A DNA stretch of 38,306 bases from Bacteroidia bacterium (GCA_009929445.1 SAAL01000029.1:1-38306); one strand, 5' to 3'. Shown: positions 24,746 to 33,122, counted from the first letter of the stretch. Translations and numbers: made by a program. The notes: generated from the sequence alone by a model not told the origin.

Positions 24746-24783
24746 GAGATGTCATTTTTCAGATGACGTCTCTGTTTTTTTTT
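24746..24783 (+). terminator. Terminator of the metal cassette
   Basis: GAGATGTCAT (24746-24755) pairs with ATGACGTCTC (24763-24772) with one G-U, then TG and nine T's. A clear Rho-independent terminator about 50 nt after the Cys-repeat stop. Confidence 0.9.
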
Positions 24784-24807
24784 AGTGGTTATGTTCCCCG
24801 TTTTTCT

Positions 24808-24815
24808 TAACTTTG
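24808..24815 (+). promoter_or_regulatory. -7 box of menA
   Basis: TAACTTTG fits TAnnTTTG. Transcription would begin near 24822, which excludes the TTG at 24813 and supports the GTG start at 24843. Confidence 0.5.
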
Positions 24816-24842
24816 CAATTCGAAAAAACAGTATTTTTACAG

Positions 24843-25757
24843 GTGAAAAAATTACAATATTATGTCCAAAGTGCCAGGTTGCGAACGTTGCCACTTTCTG
24901 TTGCCGGTATCATCATGGGAGCAATGATAGCTGCCTCAGATAGCCACTGGAGTACCGCAACATTTGTTTGGGGTTTGCTTACCGCACTTTCGCTCCAGAT
25001 TATATCAAATGTTGCCAACGAACTCGGCGATTTGCAGAAAGGAACCGATAACGAAAACCGGCTGGGACCCATCCGGAGTGTACAAAGCGGCAAACTGACT
25101 CCGCAAAACCTAAAAGGGATGCTTGCAGTGTTTGTAGCCATAGCCATGTTTTCCGGCTTGATGCTCGTAGTAGTTTCATTCCATTCACTTACTTCATTTT
25201 ACAGTCTTTTGATGCTATTCACCGGTGCTTTGGCCATCGTTGCAGCCGTCAAATACACGTTCGGTGTCAAAGCCTACGGCTATGTTGGGTTGGGCGATGT
25301 ATTCGTTTTTATTTTCTTCGGATTGGTGAGTGTTTTGGGAATGTATTTTCTGCTGGCCGGAACTTTTTCGCCCGAAGTATTACTGCCGGCTTCATCCATC
25401 GGATTTCTTTCCACCGCCATGCTCAACCAAAACAACATGCGCGATATTGATAACGATAAAAATTTTCAGAAAAAAACCCTCGCTGTACGCATGGGTTTGA
25501 ATGCTGCGAAAACTTATCATCTTATAATCATCGTACTGGCTTTCATTCTGATGACATCTTATTGCTTTATTGAAAAAAAGGGAATATTTGGTTATTTGTA
25601 TCTGATTTCATTACCGGTATTTGTCCACCATTTAAATTATGTGCTGAAAAACGATGGCAAAAGCCTGGACAAACACATGAAAGTGATTGCAGCAGGTACC
25701 ATGTTGTTTGCCGTATCAGGTGGAGTGGGTATGATTTTAGAACAACACATGGGATGA
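24843..25757 (+). CDS. menA: 1,4-dihydroxy-2-naphthoate polyprenyltransferase
   Basis: A 304-residue UbiA-superfamily membrane enzyme that joins a polyprenyl chain to DHNA in menaquinone synthesis. Family marks: SARLRTLPLSVAGIIMG at the N-terminus, the first Asp-rich region NVANELGDLQKGTDNENR, and the second NNMRDIDNDKNF. About eight membrane segments. I chose the GTG at 24843 (VKKLQYYVQSARLRTLPL); the open frame starts at a TTG at 24813 that falls in the -7 box. Menaquinone is the main quinone of Bacteroidetes. Confidence 0.95.
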   Translation: MKKLQYYVQSARLRTLPLSVAGIIMGAMIAASDSHWSTATFVWGLLTALSLQIISNVANELGDLQKGTDNENRLGPIRSVQSGKLTPQNLKGMLAVFVAIAMFSGLMLVVVSFHSLTSFYSLLMLFTGALAIVAAVKYTFGVKAYGYVGLGDVFVFIFFGLVSVLGMYFLLAGTFSPEVLLPASSIGFLSTAMLNQNNMRDIDNDKNFQKKTLAVRMGLNAAKTYHLIIIVLAFILMTSYCFIEKKGIFGYLYLISLPVFVHHLNYVLKNDGKSLDKHMKVIAAGTMLFAVSGGVGMILEQHMG

Positions 25758-25818
25758 ACCGGTATTTTTAAACGCGGACTTATAAAAAACGGATAGTAAT
25801 TTGTCGATACGAAAAAAT

Positions 25819-26814
25819 ATGAATCAATCATCCATATCACCCGCAAATGGCGGATACGGCGCGTTTTCCACTCCCGTCGGTATTCCGCTTCCTGCTTTTG
25901 AAATCACGTATCACGACCGGATTTTTACGCTTGGATCGTGTTTTGCCGAAAATATTGGCAAAAAACTGCAGGATGATTATTTTTTGTCGTTTATCAATCC
26001 GTTTGGTGTGTTGTACAATCCATTTTCGGTGAGCAACTCAATACGTTATTTGGTGAGCGATAAGCTGTTTGGTGACGATGATTTATTTCACCTGGGCTCT
26101 TTGTGGAACAGTTTTGCTCACAGCAGTATTTTCTCGGCCACTTCGTCTGAAGAAACTTTGCAGAAAATCAACAGCCGCCTGATTGCCGCCCGCGATTTCC
26201 TGAGTCAAACAAAGGTAATGATGATAACACTCGGAACAGCCTGGATTTACGAGGATTCGGAAACCGGAAAGGTGGTTGCAAACTGTCATAAACTACCATC
26301 TGCCCGGTTCAACCGCCGCAGGCTGAACGTGGAAGAGATTGTAGGTGAACTATCGGAAGTTATGCTGCAGCTGCGTGAGCAGATCCCTGATTTGCAGGTA
26401 ATTTTCACGGTAAGCCCCGTTCGTCACTGGAAAGACGGCGCCCATGTGAATACCGTAAGCAAAAGTACGCTTCATCTGGCTATAGATGAACTGGTGAAAA
26501 AGTTTTCGTTTACCGGTTATTTTCCTGCTTTCGAAATTGTGATGGACGAGCTGCGCGATTACCGGTTTTATGACACCGATATGCTTCATCCATCGGCTCA
26601 GGCGGTGGATTATATCTGGCAGCGGTTTTCGGATCTTTATTTTTCGGAGAACACCCGGAAACTGAAGAAAGAACTGGAACAGCTCAGGGCAGACCTCAAT
26701 CATCGCCCCCTTCATGCGGATACAATTGAATATCAGCAGTTTATTTTATCAGTGGAAAAGAAAAAAAACGGACTAATTGAAAATTATCCGTTTCTGAAAG
26801 ATAGATTTGAGTAG
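25819..26814 (+). CDS. GSCFA-domain protein
   Basis: A 331-residue protein with the defining motif ITLGSCFAENIGKKL written here as FTLGSCFAENIG near residue 36. The rest fits a lipase/SGNH-like fold: MITLGTAWIYED, VIFTVSPVRHWKDG and YDTDMLHPSAQAVDYIW, the last carrying the Asp-x-x-His expected of such hydrolases. GSCFA proteins are common in Bacteroidetes and often lie by sugar or envelope genes; their substrate is unknown. The start is ATG 25819; a TTG at 25801 is upstream. It is 61 nt after menA. Confidence 0.9.
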   Translation: MNQSSISPANGGYGAFSTPVGIPLPAFEITYHDRIFTLGSCFAENIGKKLQDDYFLSFINPFGVLYNPFSVSNSIRYLVSDKLFGDDDLFHLGSLWNSFAHSSIFSATSSEETLQKINSRLIAARDFLSQTKVMMITLGTAWIYEDSETGKVVANCHKLPSARFNRRRLNVEEIVGELSEVMLQLREQIPDLQVIFTVSPVRHWKDGAHVNTVSKSTLHLAIDELVKKFSFTGYFPAFEIVMDELRDYRFYDTDMLHPSAQAVDYIWQRFSDLYFSENTRKLKKELEQLRADLNHRPLHADTIEYQQFILSVEKKKNGLIENYPFLKDRFE

Positions 26815-26864
26815 TTAATACCAAAATAATCCAACTGTAAATTCTTAATTTTTTTTAAAAAAAG

Positions 26865-27254
26865 CTATTCAACCATATATATTTTGGCGTTTATTTTCAG
26901 CCAGCTGTTTATCAATCTGGTTTTGGTAATGCGGCAGAAAAAAGCTTTTCCGGCATCCATCAATCGCGAAATCACTTCGTTCAGTTCCCTTGGCACCCAT
27001 CCAATTCGGATATCTTTGAAATAAATACCGATAGCCAGTTCGTCGTGCAGGTTTTCGGGATCGCGAATCATTTTAAGCACTGTTTCAGGAGGCAGTTCAT
27101 CTTTAAGCTCATCTATTTTTTTACAATACGAAGTTCCTGCCACCACTATATCCAGCAGGAAGATTTCGCGCGTGAAAGGTGCCAGCGCATTTACTCCGCC
27201 GGTGCCAATCAAAGCCAGTAGTTCGGGTGAAAGTTTGGTTATGCCGGTTTCCAT
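26865..27254 (-). CDS. Stand-alone HIRAN-domain protein
   Basis: A 129-residue protein that is mostly a HIRAN domain (about 30-125): VVAGTSYCKK, PENLHDELAIGIYFKDIRIGWVPRELNEV, then GKAFFCRI. In eukaryotic HLTF the domain binds single-stranded 3' DNA ends; bacterial stand-alone versions are uncharacterised. Its start lies inside the 3' end of the J-domain gene (16-nt overlap on the same strand), so translation is coupled. Confidence 0.88.
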   Translation of the reverse strand: METGITKLSPELLALIGTGGVNALAPFTREIFLLDIVVAGTSYCKKIDELKDELPPETVLKMIRDPENLHDELAIGIYFKDIRIGWVPRELNEVISRLMDAGKAFFCRITKTRLINSWLKINAKIYMVE

Positions 27255-28051
27255 TCTTCGAGCAGGATTACGTATTGTTTGTACTTTTCTATTTCAGTTT
27301 TATATGTTTCCAGTTGTTTGTCGGCATCTTCCTGTTCTGCTTTTATCCATGCCTCGTCACTTAGTTTTTCGCGCAGCACGTACGGGAATTCGCGGTTTAG
27401 CGCATCGATTTGATTCGTCAGAACAGATACATTTTCAGCCAGTTTTTTCACTTTTTCGGCCAGATTGTACTCTTCGGAATCTTCCTTTTTCCCGATGTCG
27501 AGTGATATCAATATGATCTGTAACGTATTAATGTCGAGCAAGTCGTATGCTGCCTGAGCTTTTACGAACAGTTCTTTCTGATCTTCTGTCAGGTCGGGAT
27601 TGATGTCGGGATGCAGTCTTTTTACGATGGTGTAATAAATACCTTTCAGTTCCTTCGTTTCTTCAGCACTCAGGAATGAACCTTTGAGATATTCCTTAGC
27701 TGCTGCCAGTCTTTGAGCCTCATCCTCAATTTTTTTCTGATATTCGGCAAACTGAGTTTCAATTTTTTTGTCAACTACAGTAATTTCGGGTATTTGGTTC
27801 CTGTTGACATAAGCCTGCAGCAGAGTCATGCGCTGCTTGAGTTTCGATAGTTCCACGCTCAGGCAATACACCTCGTACAGTTTTCTTCCAATCAGTTCAA
27901 GGTACAACGATGTGAGTAACGGTGCTTCGTGTGACAGCATTTCGTTCTTCAACGCAAATAGTTCTGAAAACTCAATTTTCAGTCTTTCGTATTGCAGCCG
28001 GAGTTCTTTTTGTTCGTTTGTAAGGTCAATTGAAGTGGAGCCGGTTGTCAT
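27239..28051 (-). CDS. J-domain-like protein with coiled coils
   Basis: A 270-residue protein: an N-terminal coiled-coil region (about 10-125), then a J-domain-like segment (about 130-185) with the HPD motif at H147-P148-D149 in VKRLHPDINPDL, and a second coiled coil (about 195-265). HPD is the residue triplet that stimulates Hsp70 ATPase, so it may recruit DnaK to a target. The centrally placed J domain and lack of zinc fingers set it apart from DnaJ. It overlaps the HIRAN gene by 16 nt. The target is unknown. Confidence 0.82.
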   Translation of the reverse strand: MTTGSTSIDLTNEQKELRLQYERLKIEFSELFALKNEMLSHEAPLLTSLYLELIGRKLYEVYCLSVELSKLKQRMTLLQAYVNRNQIPEITVVDKKIETQFAEYQKKIEDEAQRLAAAKEYLKGSFLSAEETKELKGIYYTIVKRLHPDINPDLTEDQKELFVKAQAAYDLLDINTLQIILISLDIGKKEDSEEYNLAEKVKKLAENVSVLTNQIDALNREFPYVLREKLSDEAWIKAEQEDADKQLETYKTEIEKYKQYVILLEEWKPA

Positions 28052-28077
28052 TATTTGGAGTTTTTTTTTGAAAAAAA

Positions 28078-28890
28078 TTACATGGCAAACGTATTGAATC
28101 CGCCATCGACCACTGCCACCGTTCCGGTAACGAACGATGAAGCGTCGCTGATTAAATACTGTGCAGTTCCGCAGAGTTCTTCAGGTTTACCGAATCGTCT
28201 GAAGGGAGTTTGTCTGATTACGTCGTTGCCTCTTTCGGTGTAGGTGCCATCGGGATTTGTGAGGAGATTGCGGTTTTGCTCGGTAATGAAAAATCCGGGA
28301 GCAATGGCATTTACCCGAATTCCTTCACCAAACTTCAGTGCCACTTCGTGAGCCATGTATTGGGTGAAGTTTGAGATTCCGGCTTTGGCTGCAGCATATC
28401 CGGCTACGCGGGTCATGGGTCTGAAAGCAGCCATGGATGAGAAATTCACAATGCTTCCTTTCATCTGTGCTACCATCGGCTCCAGAAAAACCTGAGTTGG
28501 TAATACCGTTCCGGTCAGATTCAGACGAAGCACTTTTTCAAAATCGTCGATGTTCAAATCGAAAAAAGTTCCCGTCGGAGGTATGGTTGCACCCGGCATA
28601 TTGCCTCCTGCAGCGTTGAGCAATGCATCCACGCGCCCGTAGCGTTTCAGAATTTCGGTTCGGTTATCTATCAGTGCATTTTTGTTCATCACATCTGTTT
28701 CAAGGAAAATGGCTTCGAATCCCTTTTGCCCGATTTCACTCACCAGTTTGTCGCCGGCTTCTTTCCGCCTGCCCAGAATCACTACGTGAGCGCCTTCTTC
28801 GGCCAGATAGGCAGCTATGGTTCCGCCCAGAATGCCTGTTCCTCCGGTAATAACCACTACTTTTTCTTCAATGCTGAATAATTTATTCAT
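28078..28890 (-). CDS. SDR oxidoreductase, probable D-mannonate oxidoreductase
   Basis: A 270-residue short-chain dehydrogenase. Cofactor loop TGGTGILGG (about 15-23), NAAGGNMPG, catalytic Ser in VNFSSMAAF and Tyr-x3-Lys in AGYAAAKAG. It lies 19 nt after uxuA, so it most likely converts between fructuronate and mannonate, replacing classical UxuB; this use of an SDR is known in Bacteroidetes and Bacillus-type loci. The ATG at 28890 was chosen over a TTG two codons earlier. The family call is sure; the substrate is inferred from the neighbour. Confidence 0.88.
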   Translation of the reverse strand: MNKLFSIEEKVVVITGGTGILGGTIAAYLAEEGAHVVILGRRKEAGDKLVSEIGQKGFEAIFLETDVMNKNALIDNRTEILKRYGRVDALLNAAGGNMPGATIPPTGTFFDLNIDDFEKVLRLNLTGTVLPTQVFLEPMVAQMKGSIVNFSSMAAFRPMTRVAGYAAAKAGISNFTQYMAHEVALKFGEGIRVNAIAPGFFITEQNRNLLTNPDGTYTERGNDVIRQTPFRRFGKPEELCGTAQYLISDASSFVTGTVAVVDGGFNTFAM

Positions 28891-28909
28891 TATCAAATGC
28901 GTTTTTTGT

Positions 28910-30091
28910 TTAATAAATTCCTGCGTTTAATTCGTTTCTTACTACGGCCATCATGCCTTCAACCTGTGCCAGGGCAAACATTCTTCCATGAAATGAATAG
29001 CCGGGATTGTAATTTTTATCTCCGTCGTCCAGCATCAGTTTTCCATGGTCCACCCGCATGGGCAATGCCGGATTTTCTTTTTCAAAGATACGAATTATTT
29101 CGATTAGATTTCCCCGTCCTTCCAGGTGCGATGCTTCCAGAAAATCGCCGTTATCGAGCACTTCGGTGCTTCGCAAATGAGCAAAGTGAACTCGTTTCAC
29201 GAATCTGGAAGCCAGCCGCGCAACATCGTTGTGGATGCCGGCGCTCAGCGATCCGGCACAAAAAGTCAGACCATTGACAGGGCTGTTCACTGCCGAAAGA
29301 ATCCACTCAATGTCATCTTCATTGCTCACTATGCGGGGCAGACCGAATGCTCCGAAAGGTGGATCGTCAGGATGAATACACAACTTTACGCCATACTCCT
29401 CTGCTGTAGGAATCACTTTTTTCAGAAAATAGAGCAGATTTTCGCGAAGCTGGTTTTTGTCGATTCCCTGATATAAATTCAGAAGGGAATTAAAGGCATC
29501 TACCGGATTTTGATTTTCACCGACTATATTCCGGTTGATAAATCCCTGAGTCTTAATTATAATGGTGTAAATCAGCTGGTCTTTTTCTTCTTGCGTGATG
29601 GTTCTGTCCAGTTCTTCAATTTTTTGAAGTTCTTCGGCTGTAAAATCCTTTTCGCCATTTTTTCGTTTCAGGATTTTCAAATCGAAATAGCCGAACCGGA
29701 TTTTATCAAAAAACAGTGTTGATGTGCCGTCGGGAAGCGTTCGGTTCAAATCGGTACGTATCCAGTCTATTACCGGCATGAAGTTGTAGCATACAGTATT
29801 GATGCCGAGTTTGCCCAGATTAATCAGCGTTAGCCGGAAATTTTCAATCAGTTCGTCTCTGTCATTTCCTCCGTATTTAATGGATTCGGCTACAGGAACA
29901 CTTTCGACCACGCTCCACGTAAGTTGTTGATTTTTAATAAAATTATTCAGATTGTGAATTTCTTCTTCCGGCCAGACTTTTCCGGGTGCAATATGATACA
30001 GTGAAGTTACAATTCCTTCCACACCGATTTGTCTGAGCATCGGAAGCGTTATCGGGTCGTTTTTACCGAACCATCTCCAGGTTTTTTGCAT
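28910..30091 (-). CDS. uxuA: Mannonate dehydratase
   Basis: A 393-residue UxuA, which dehydrates D-mannonate to 2-keto-3-deoxygluconate in glucuronate breakdown. The N-terminus WRWFGKNDPITLPMLRQIGVEG is typical. Metal-site regions visible: KLCIHPDDPPFGAFGLPR, LTFCAGSLSAG, VHFAHLRST and RVDHGKLM. It is the first gene of a uxuA-SDR pair. No exo-uronidase or uronate isomerase gene lies in the window, so the rest of the pathway is elsewhere. A palindrome upstream (30177-30194) may control it. Confidence 0.97.
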   Translation of the reverse strand: MQKTWRWFGKNDPITLPMLRQIGVEGIVTSLYHIAPGKVWPEEEIHNLNNFIKNQQLTWSVVESVPVAESIKYGGNDRDELIENFRLTLINLGKLGINTVCYNFMPVIDWIRTDLNRTLPDGTSTLFFDKIRFGYFDLKILKRKNGEKDFTAEELQKIEELDRTITQEEKDQLIYTIIIKTQGFINRNIVGENQNPVDAFNSLLNLYQGIDKNQLRENLLYFLKKVIPTAEEYGVKLCIHPDDPPFGAFGLPRIVSNEDDIEWILSAVNSPVNGLTFCAGSLSAGIHNDVARLASRFVKRVHFAHLRSTEVLDNGDFLEASHLEGRGNLIEIIRIFEKENPALPMRVDHGKLMLDDGDKNYNPGYSFHGRMFALAQVEGMMAVVRNELNAGIY

Positions 30092-30176
30092 AATAAGATT
30101 TGTCCCTGAACGGGGAATTATCAGAGAGTTTGTTTTAAGTCTTAAACTATTTTTAAAATAACAATTAATATCTTGT

Positions 30177-30194
30177 ATGTCAGGTGATTGACAT
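30177..30194. promoter_or_regulatory. Inverted repeat ATGTCA-N6-TGACAT upstream of uxuA
   Basis: Perfect 6-bp arms with a 6-base spacer, 86-103 nt before the uxuA start. A T-run follows on the plus strand only, where no gene ends nearby. On the uxuA strand there is no T-run, so an operator is more likely than a terminator. Which regulator uses it is unknown. Confidence 0.4.
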
Positions 30195-30213
30195 TTTTTT
30201 TATCTCATCGTAG

Positions 30214-31239
30214 TCATGTGGCAGCTATCAACTCCTTCAGTTTCTTAACAAATTCATACACATCTTCTTCGGTAGTGTCAAATGAGCACATCCAGCGCAG
30301 TTCACCGGTTGCAGCGTTCCAGTCGTAAAAGCGGAAAGCACTTCGGAGAGGTTCTACCGCATGTTTCGGAATAATCGCAAAAACGGCATTTGCCTGTACT
30401 TTTTGGGTAATGGTTACACCTTCCAGGTTGCCTGTTTCATTGGCGAGGAGTTGAGCCATCCGGTTGGAATGTGCAGCCATCCTTTTCCATAAATCGTTGG
30501 ATAGCAGTGCTTTGAACTGTGCGGCTATAAACCGGTTTTTGGAGAATAGTTGTGCCGTTTGTTTGTGATAAAAAGGTGCATGTTTCCGGAGTTCTTTATT
30601 GAAAATTAGTATTGCTTCGCCAATCATCAGTCCGTTTTTGGTACCGCCGAAACTCATGATATCCACTCCGCAGTCTGCTGTAGCTTCTTTCAGCGTACAT
30701 CCCAGAGCTGCTACGGCATTGGAGATGCGTGCTCCGTCCACATGGAGATACATGTCGTTTGTATGTGCAAAATCGGCCAGGGCTTTGAGCTCTTTCCGAC
30801 TGTATATGGTGCCGAGTTCTGTGCTTTGACTTACAGAAATCACCCTGGGCTGCGTGTGGTGTACATTGCCGATGAAAGTAAGCTGATGCTCTATGATTGC
30901 GGGAGTAAGTTTTCCATCGGGTGAAGGCAGCGGCACCAGTGTACAGCCGATGTTTTGGGTAGGTCCTCCGCATTCATCTACCTGAATGTGAGCCGATTCA
31001 GTACAAATCACTGATTGAAAAGGCAATACAGCGCATTTCAAACTTACAATGTTGGCACCGGTACCGTTGAATGCATAAAGCACATCCACATCACCGAATT
31101 GTTCTCTGAAAATATTATTCATTTCAGCCGTTATTTCATCGTCGCCGTATGATATCTGGTGGTCAGAGTTGGCTTGGATGATGGCTTGCATGATTTCGGG
31201 ATGAACACCCGAATAATTGTCACTGGCAAATGTTTTCAA
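30214..31239 (-). CDS. ltaE: Low-specificity L-threonine aldolase
   Basis: A 341-residue PLP enzyme cleaving L-threonine to glycine and acetaldehyde. N-terminus FASDNYSGVHPEI is typical; the PLP lysine is K201 in SFGGTKNGL, with D168 in LHVDGARISNA binding the pyridine ring. The only start giving a full-length protein is TTG at 31239 (no in-frame ATG lies upstream nearby). Three to four 9-bp repeats lie directly before it. Monocistronic. Confidence 0.95.
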   Translation of the reverse strand: MKTFASDNYSGVHPEIMQAIIQANSDHQISYGDDEITAEMNNIFREQFGDVDVLYAFNGTGANIVSLKCAVLPFQSVICTESAHIQVDECGGPTQNIGCTLVPLPSPDGKLTPAIIEHQLTFIGNVHHTQPRVISVSQSTELGTIYSRKELKALADFAHTNDMYLHVDGARISNAVAALGCTLKEATADCGVDIMSFGGTKNGLMIGEAILIFNKELRKHAPFYHKQTAQLFSKNRFIAAQFKALLSNDLWKRMAAHSNRMAQLLANETGNLEGVTITQKVQANAVFAIIPKHAVEPLRSAFRFYDWNAATGELRWMCSFDTTEEDVYEFVKKLKELIAAT

Positions 31240-31250
31240 TGTCAGAATTA

Positions 31251-31283
31251 TGATTAATTTGATTAGTTTGATTAGTTTGATAT
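31251..31283. repeat. 9-bp direct repeats before ltaE
   Basis: TGATTAATT, TGATTAGTT, TGATTAGTT, then a partial TGATA, in the ltaE leader. The unit length could change by slippage and alter leader or promoter spacing. Confidence 0.6.
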
Positions 31284-31312
31284 AAATACAAATAGATTCA
31301 TCTGAATGAAAA

Positions 31313-31338
31313 AACGTCCATAGATTTCCACGGACGTT
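31313..31338 (-). terminator. Terminator of the DUF3276 gene
   Basis: On the minus strand AACGTCC and GGACGTT (plus 31332-31338 and 31313-31319) form a 7-bp stem, 12-base loop, followed by T's. It begins 24 nt after the stop codon. Confidence 0.85.
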
Positions 31339-31361
31339 ATTCTATTGTTTTAAAAAATTGT

Positions 31362-31793
31362 TTAGAATTTGAATTTGTCAAAAAAACTGCGTTTTGTTTC
31401 TCCTGTAGTTGTTGGTTCGGTTATTTCCTTTACTTCCGGTGCAATTTCTTCAGCCAATACGTTGGAGTCATTTTGTGAATGATTATATTCGGGTCTGGGA
31501 ATCGGTTCTCCCTGTTCTTGTTTGATAAATCCGATAACATCATCGAGTCCTTCTACAAATTTTTCGAAATCTTCTTTGTACAAGAATATTTTGTGTTTCT
31601 CATACGTTACCTGTGCATCTTCATCGTATCCTGTTACTTTTTTCTTACTTTCGGTGATTGCAAGATACAAATCATCATTTCTGCTTTTCTTTACATCGAG
31701 ATAATAAATTCTTTTTCCTGCTTTGATGGCTTTGGAGTAAATAATTTCACTATCCTTTTTTTCCAACTCAATTTTTCTTTTTTCAACTTCCAT
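31362..31793 (-). CDS. DUF3276 (PUR-alpha-like) nucleic-acid-binding protein
   Basis: A 143-residue protein. The N-terminal ~95 residues fit the DUF3276/PUR repeat (IYSKAIKAGKRIYYLDVKKSRNDDLYLAI, then KHKIFLYKEDFEKFVEGL). The Borrelia relative folds like PUR-alpha and binds RNA and DNA. The C-terminal tail (about 97-143) is acidic and ends with the basic RSFFDKFKF. It is divergent from nusB across a 316-nt gap. Probably a small nucleic-acid-binding housekeeping regulator; targets unknown. Confidence 0.9.
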   Translation of the reverse strand: MEVEKRKIELEKKDSEIIYSKAIKAGKRIYYLDVKKSRNDDLYLAITESKKKVTGYDEDAQVTYEKHKIFLYKEDFEKFVEGLDDVIGFIKQEQGEPIPRPEYNHSQNDSNVLAEEIAPEVKEITEPTTTGETKRSFFDKFKF

Positions 31794-32109
31794 AAATCAA
31801 ATAATTTTTTTTAACAGCTGTCAATGTAATTTTCACATCCGTAAAATATCCTGGCTTAGCTGCGTTAGTATTAATTTTTATTCAAAAAAACCGATAGAAT
31901 TATTGTTTGTTCTTTCGATTGCCAAATTTCAGAATATTTTTTCGATTATTCAAACAAAGAGAAGATTAATTGTGTTTTTTTTGAAATTAAACTATTTTGA
32001 AAGTACCGAAAATGCATCATATTTCAGATATTTAGAAGTGAAATGACAGAATGAACAGAAAAGTTTTGTACCTTTGCATCATATTTAAGATTGACGAATC
32101 AGAGAATTT
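31794..32109. other. Divergent promoter region between DUF3276 and nusB
   Basis: A 316-nt AT-rich stretch with no gene. It contains the nusB -7 box (32069-32076). No clear consensus promoter was found for the leftward gene, and no hairpin, repeat or small RNA signature was recognised. Confidence 0.6.
32069..32076 (+). promoter_or_regulatory. -7 box of nusB
   Basis: TACCTTTG fits TAnnTTTG, 33 nt before the nusB ATG. No TTTG stands at the ideal -33 spacing. Confidence 0.5.
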
Positions 32110-33045
32110 ATGATTAACCGAGTTTTACTTCGTATTAAGATCCTTCAAATTGTTTATGCTTATTACAAGGGGCACAGCGCTTCTGTGGCTTTAGCAGAAA
32201 AGGAATTGTTTTATAGTGTTGAAAAGACTTACGAGCTTTATTTTCAATTATTGCAGCTGGCTGTGGAAGTTACCAATTACGCTGCCCTCAAAATTGATGC
32301 ACGTAAAAACAAACTTCGTCCGAGTGCGGAAGATTTGAATCCCAACACCCGTTTTGTCGATAATAAATTTATCCATCAGTTGTCCCGGAATGTGCAGCTG
32401 CAAAGTTTCATTGATGAACATAAAATATCCTGGGCAAATAATCTGGATACCGTGAAAATGGTATATGAACTAACCATGGAATCTGACATGTATGCTGAAT
32501 ATATGTCGGCCGAAACATCAGATTATGCCGCCGATAAGGATATCTGGAGAAAAATATTTAAAAAATTAATTCTGCAAAGCGAAGAATTTGCAGATTCCAT
32601 TGAAGATCAGAGCATTTACTGGAACGATAATCTCGAAATAGTTATCAGTTTCATTATAAAAACCATCAAAAGATTTGACCTGACAAGTGGAGTGGAACAG
32701 GAGTTGTTGCCGATGTTCAAAGATGACGAAGATTCTGAATTCGCCGGCAAACTTTTGAAAAATACACTCGAAAAAGAGAAAGAATACCGTGAAATGATTG
32801 ATATTCATACCCAAAACTGGGAACTGGACCGGATTGCTTTCATGGATATCATCATTATGCAAACTGCACTGGCCGAAATCATGTCATTCCCAACAATTCC
32901 GGTGAATGTAACGTTAAATGAATACATTGAGATTTCAAAAAATTACAGTACCGATAAAAGTGCCATTTTCATCAACGGAGTACTCGATAACATAGTGAAA
33001 GAACTGAAAGCCGAAAATAAACTAATCAAAGTAGTGAAGATTTGA
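32110..33045 (+). CDS. nusB: Transcription antitermination factor NusB, long form
   Basis: A 311-residue NusB. The conserved NusB core is at the C-terminus (about 200-300: NWELDRIAFMDIIIMQTALAEIMSFPTIPVNVTLNEYIEISKNYSTDKSAIFINGVLDNI); the N-terminal ~190 residues form an extension usual in Bacteroidetes but absent from the ~140-residue E. coli protein. NusB with NusE binds boxA RNA and supports rRNA transcription. It heads the nusB-yajC-ybbR group. Confidence 0.96.
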   Translation: MINRVLLRIKILQIVYAYYKGHSASVALAEKELFYSVEKTYELYFQLLQLAVEVTNYAALKIDARKNKLRPSAEDLNPNTRFVDNKFIHQLSRNVQLQSFIDEHKISWANNLDTVKMVYELTMESDMYAEYMSAETSDYAADKDIWRKIFKKLILQSEEFADSIEDQSIYWNDNLEIVISFIIKTIKRFDLTSGVEQELLPMFKDDEDSEFAGKLLKNTLEKEKEYREMIDIHTQNWELDRIAFMDIIIMQTALAEIMSFPTIPVNVTLNEYIEISKNYSTDKSAIFINGVLDNIVKELKAENKLIKVVKI

Positions 33046-33122
33046 AAGCAGTAAGCAGAATGTTTAAGAGAATGATTGCTTCAAACTTCTTCTTTTCTTC
33101 TGATTTCTAATCTGCCAAAGGT

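Noticed and set aside
24489-24755. 88-codon minus-strand frame with a repeated LSLHS pattern
   Set aside because: It is the shadow of the 24-bp repeat in the Cys-repeat gene and runs into that gene's terminator.
24813-24842. TTG start for menA
   Set aside because: It lies in the TAACTTTG -7 box; the extra ten residues are not typical of MenA.
26845-26870. T-run/A-run hairpin between the convergent GSCFA and HIRAN genes
   Set aside because: Only a T8/A7 pairing with no G-C base pairs; it could help termination both ways but is not supportable as a hairpin.
30177-30201. Rho-independent terminator on the plus strand
   Set aside because: The hairpin with a T-run fits a terminator, but no plus-strand gene ends nearby; both flanking genes are on the minus strand.
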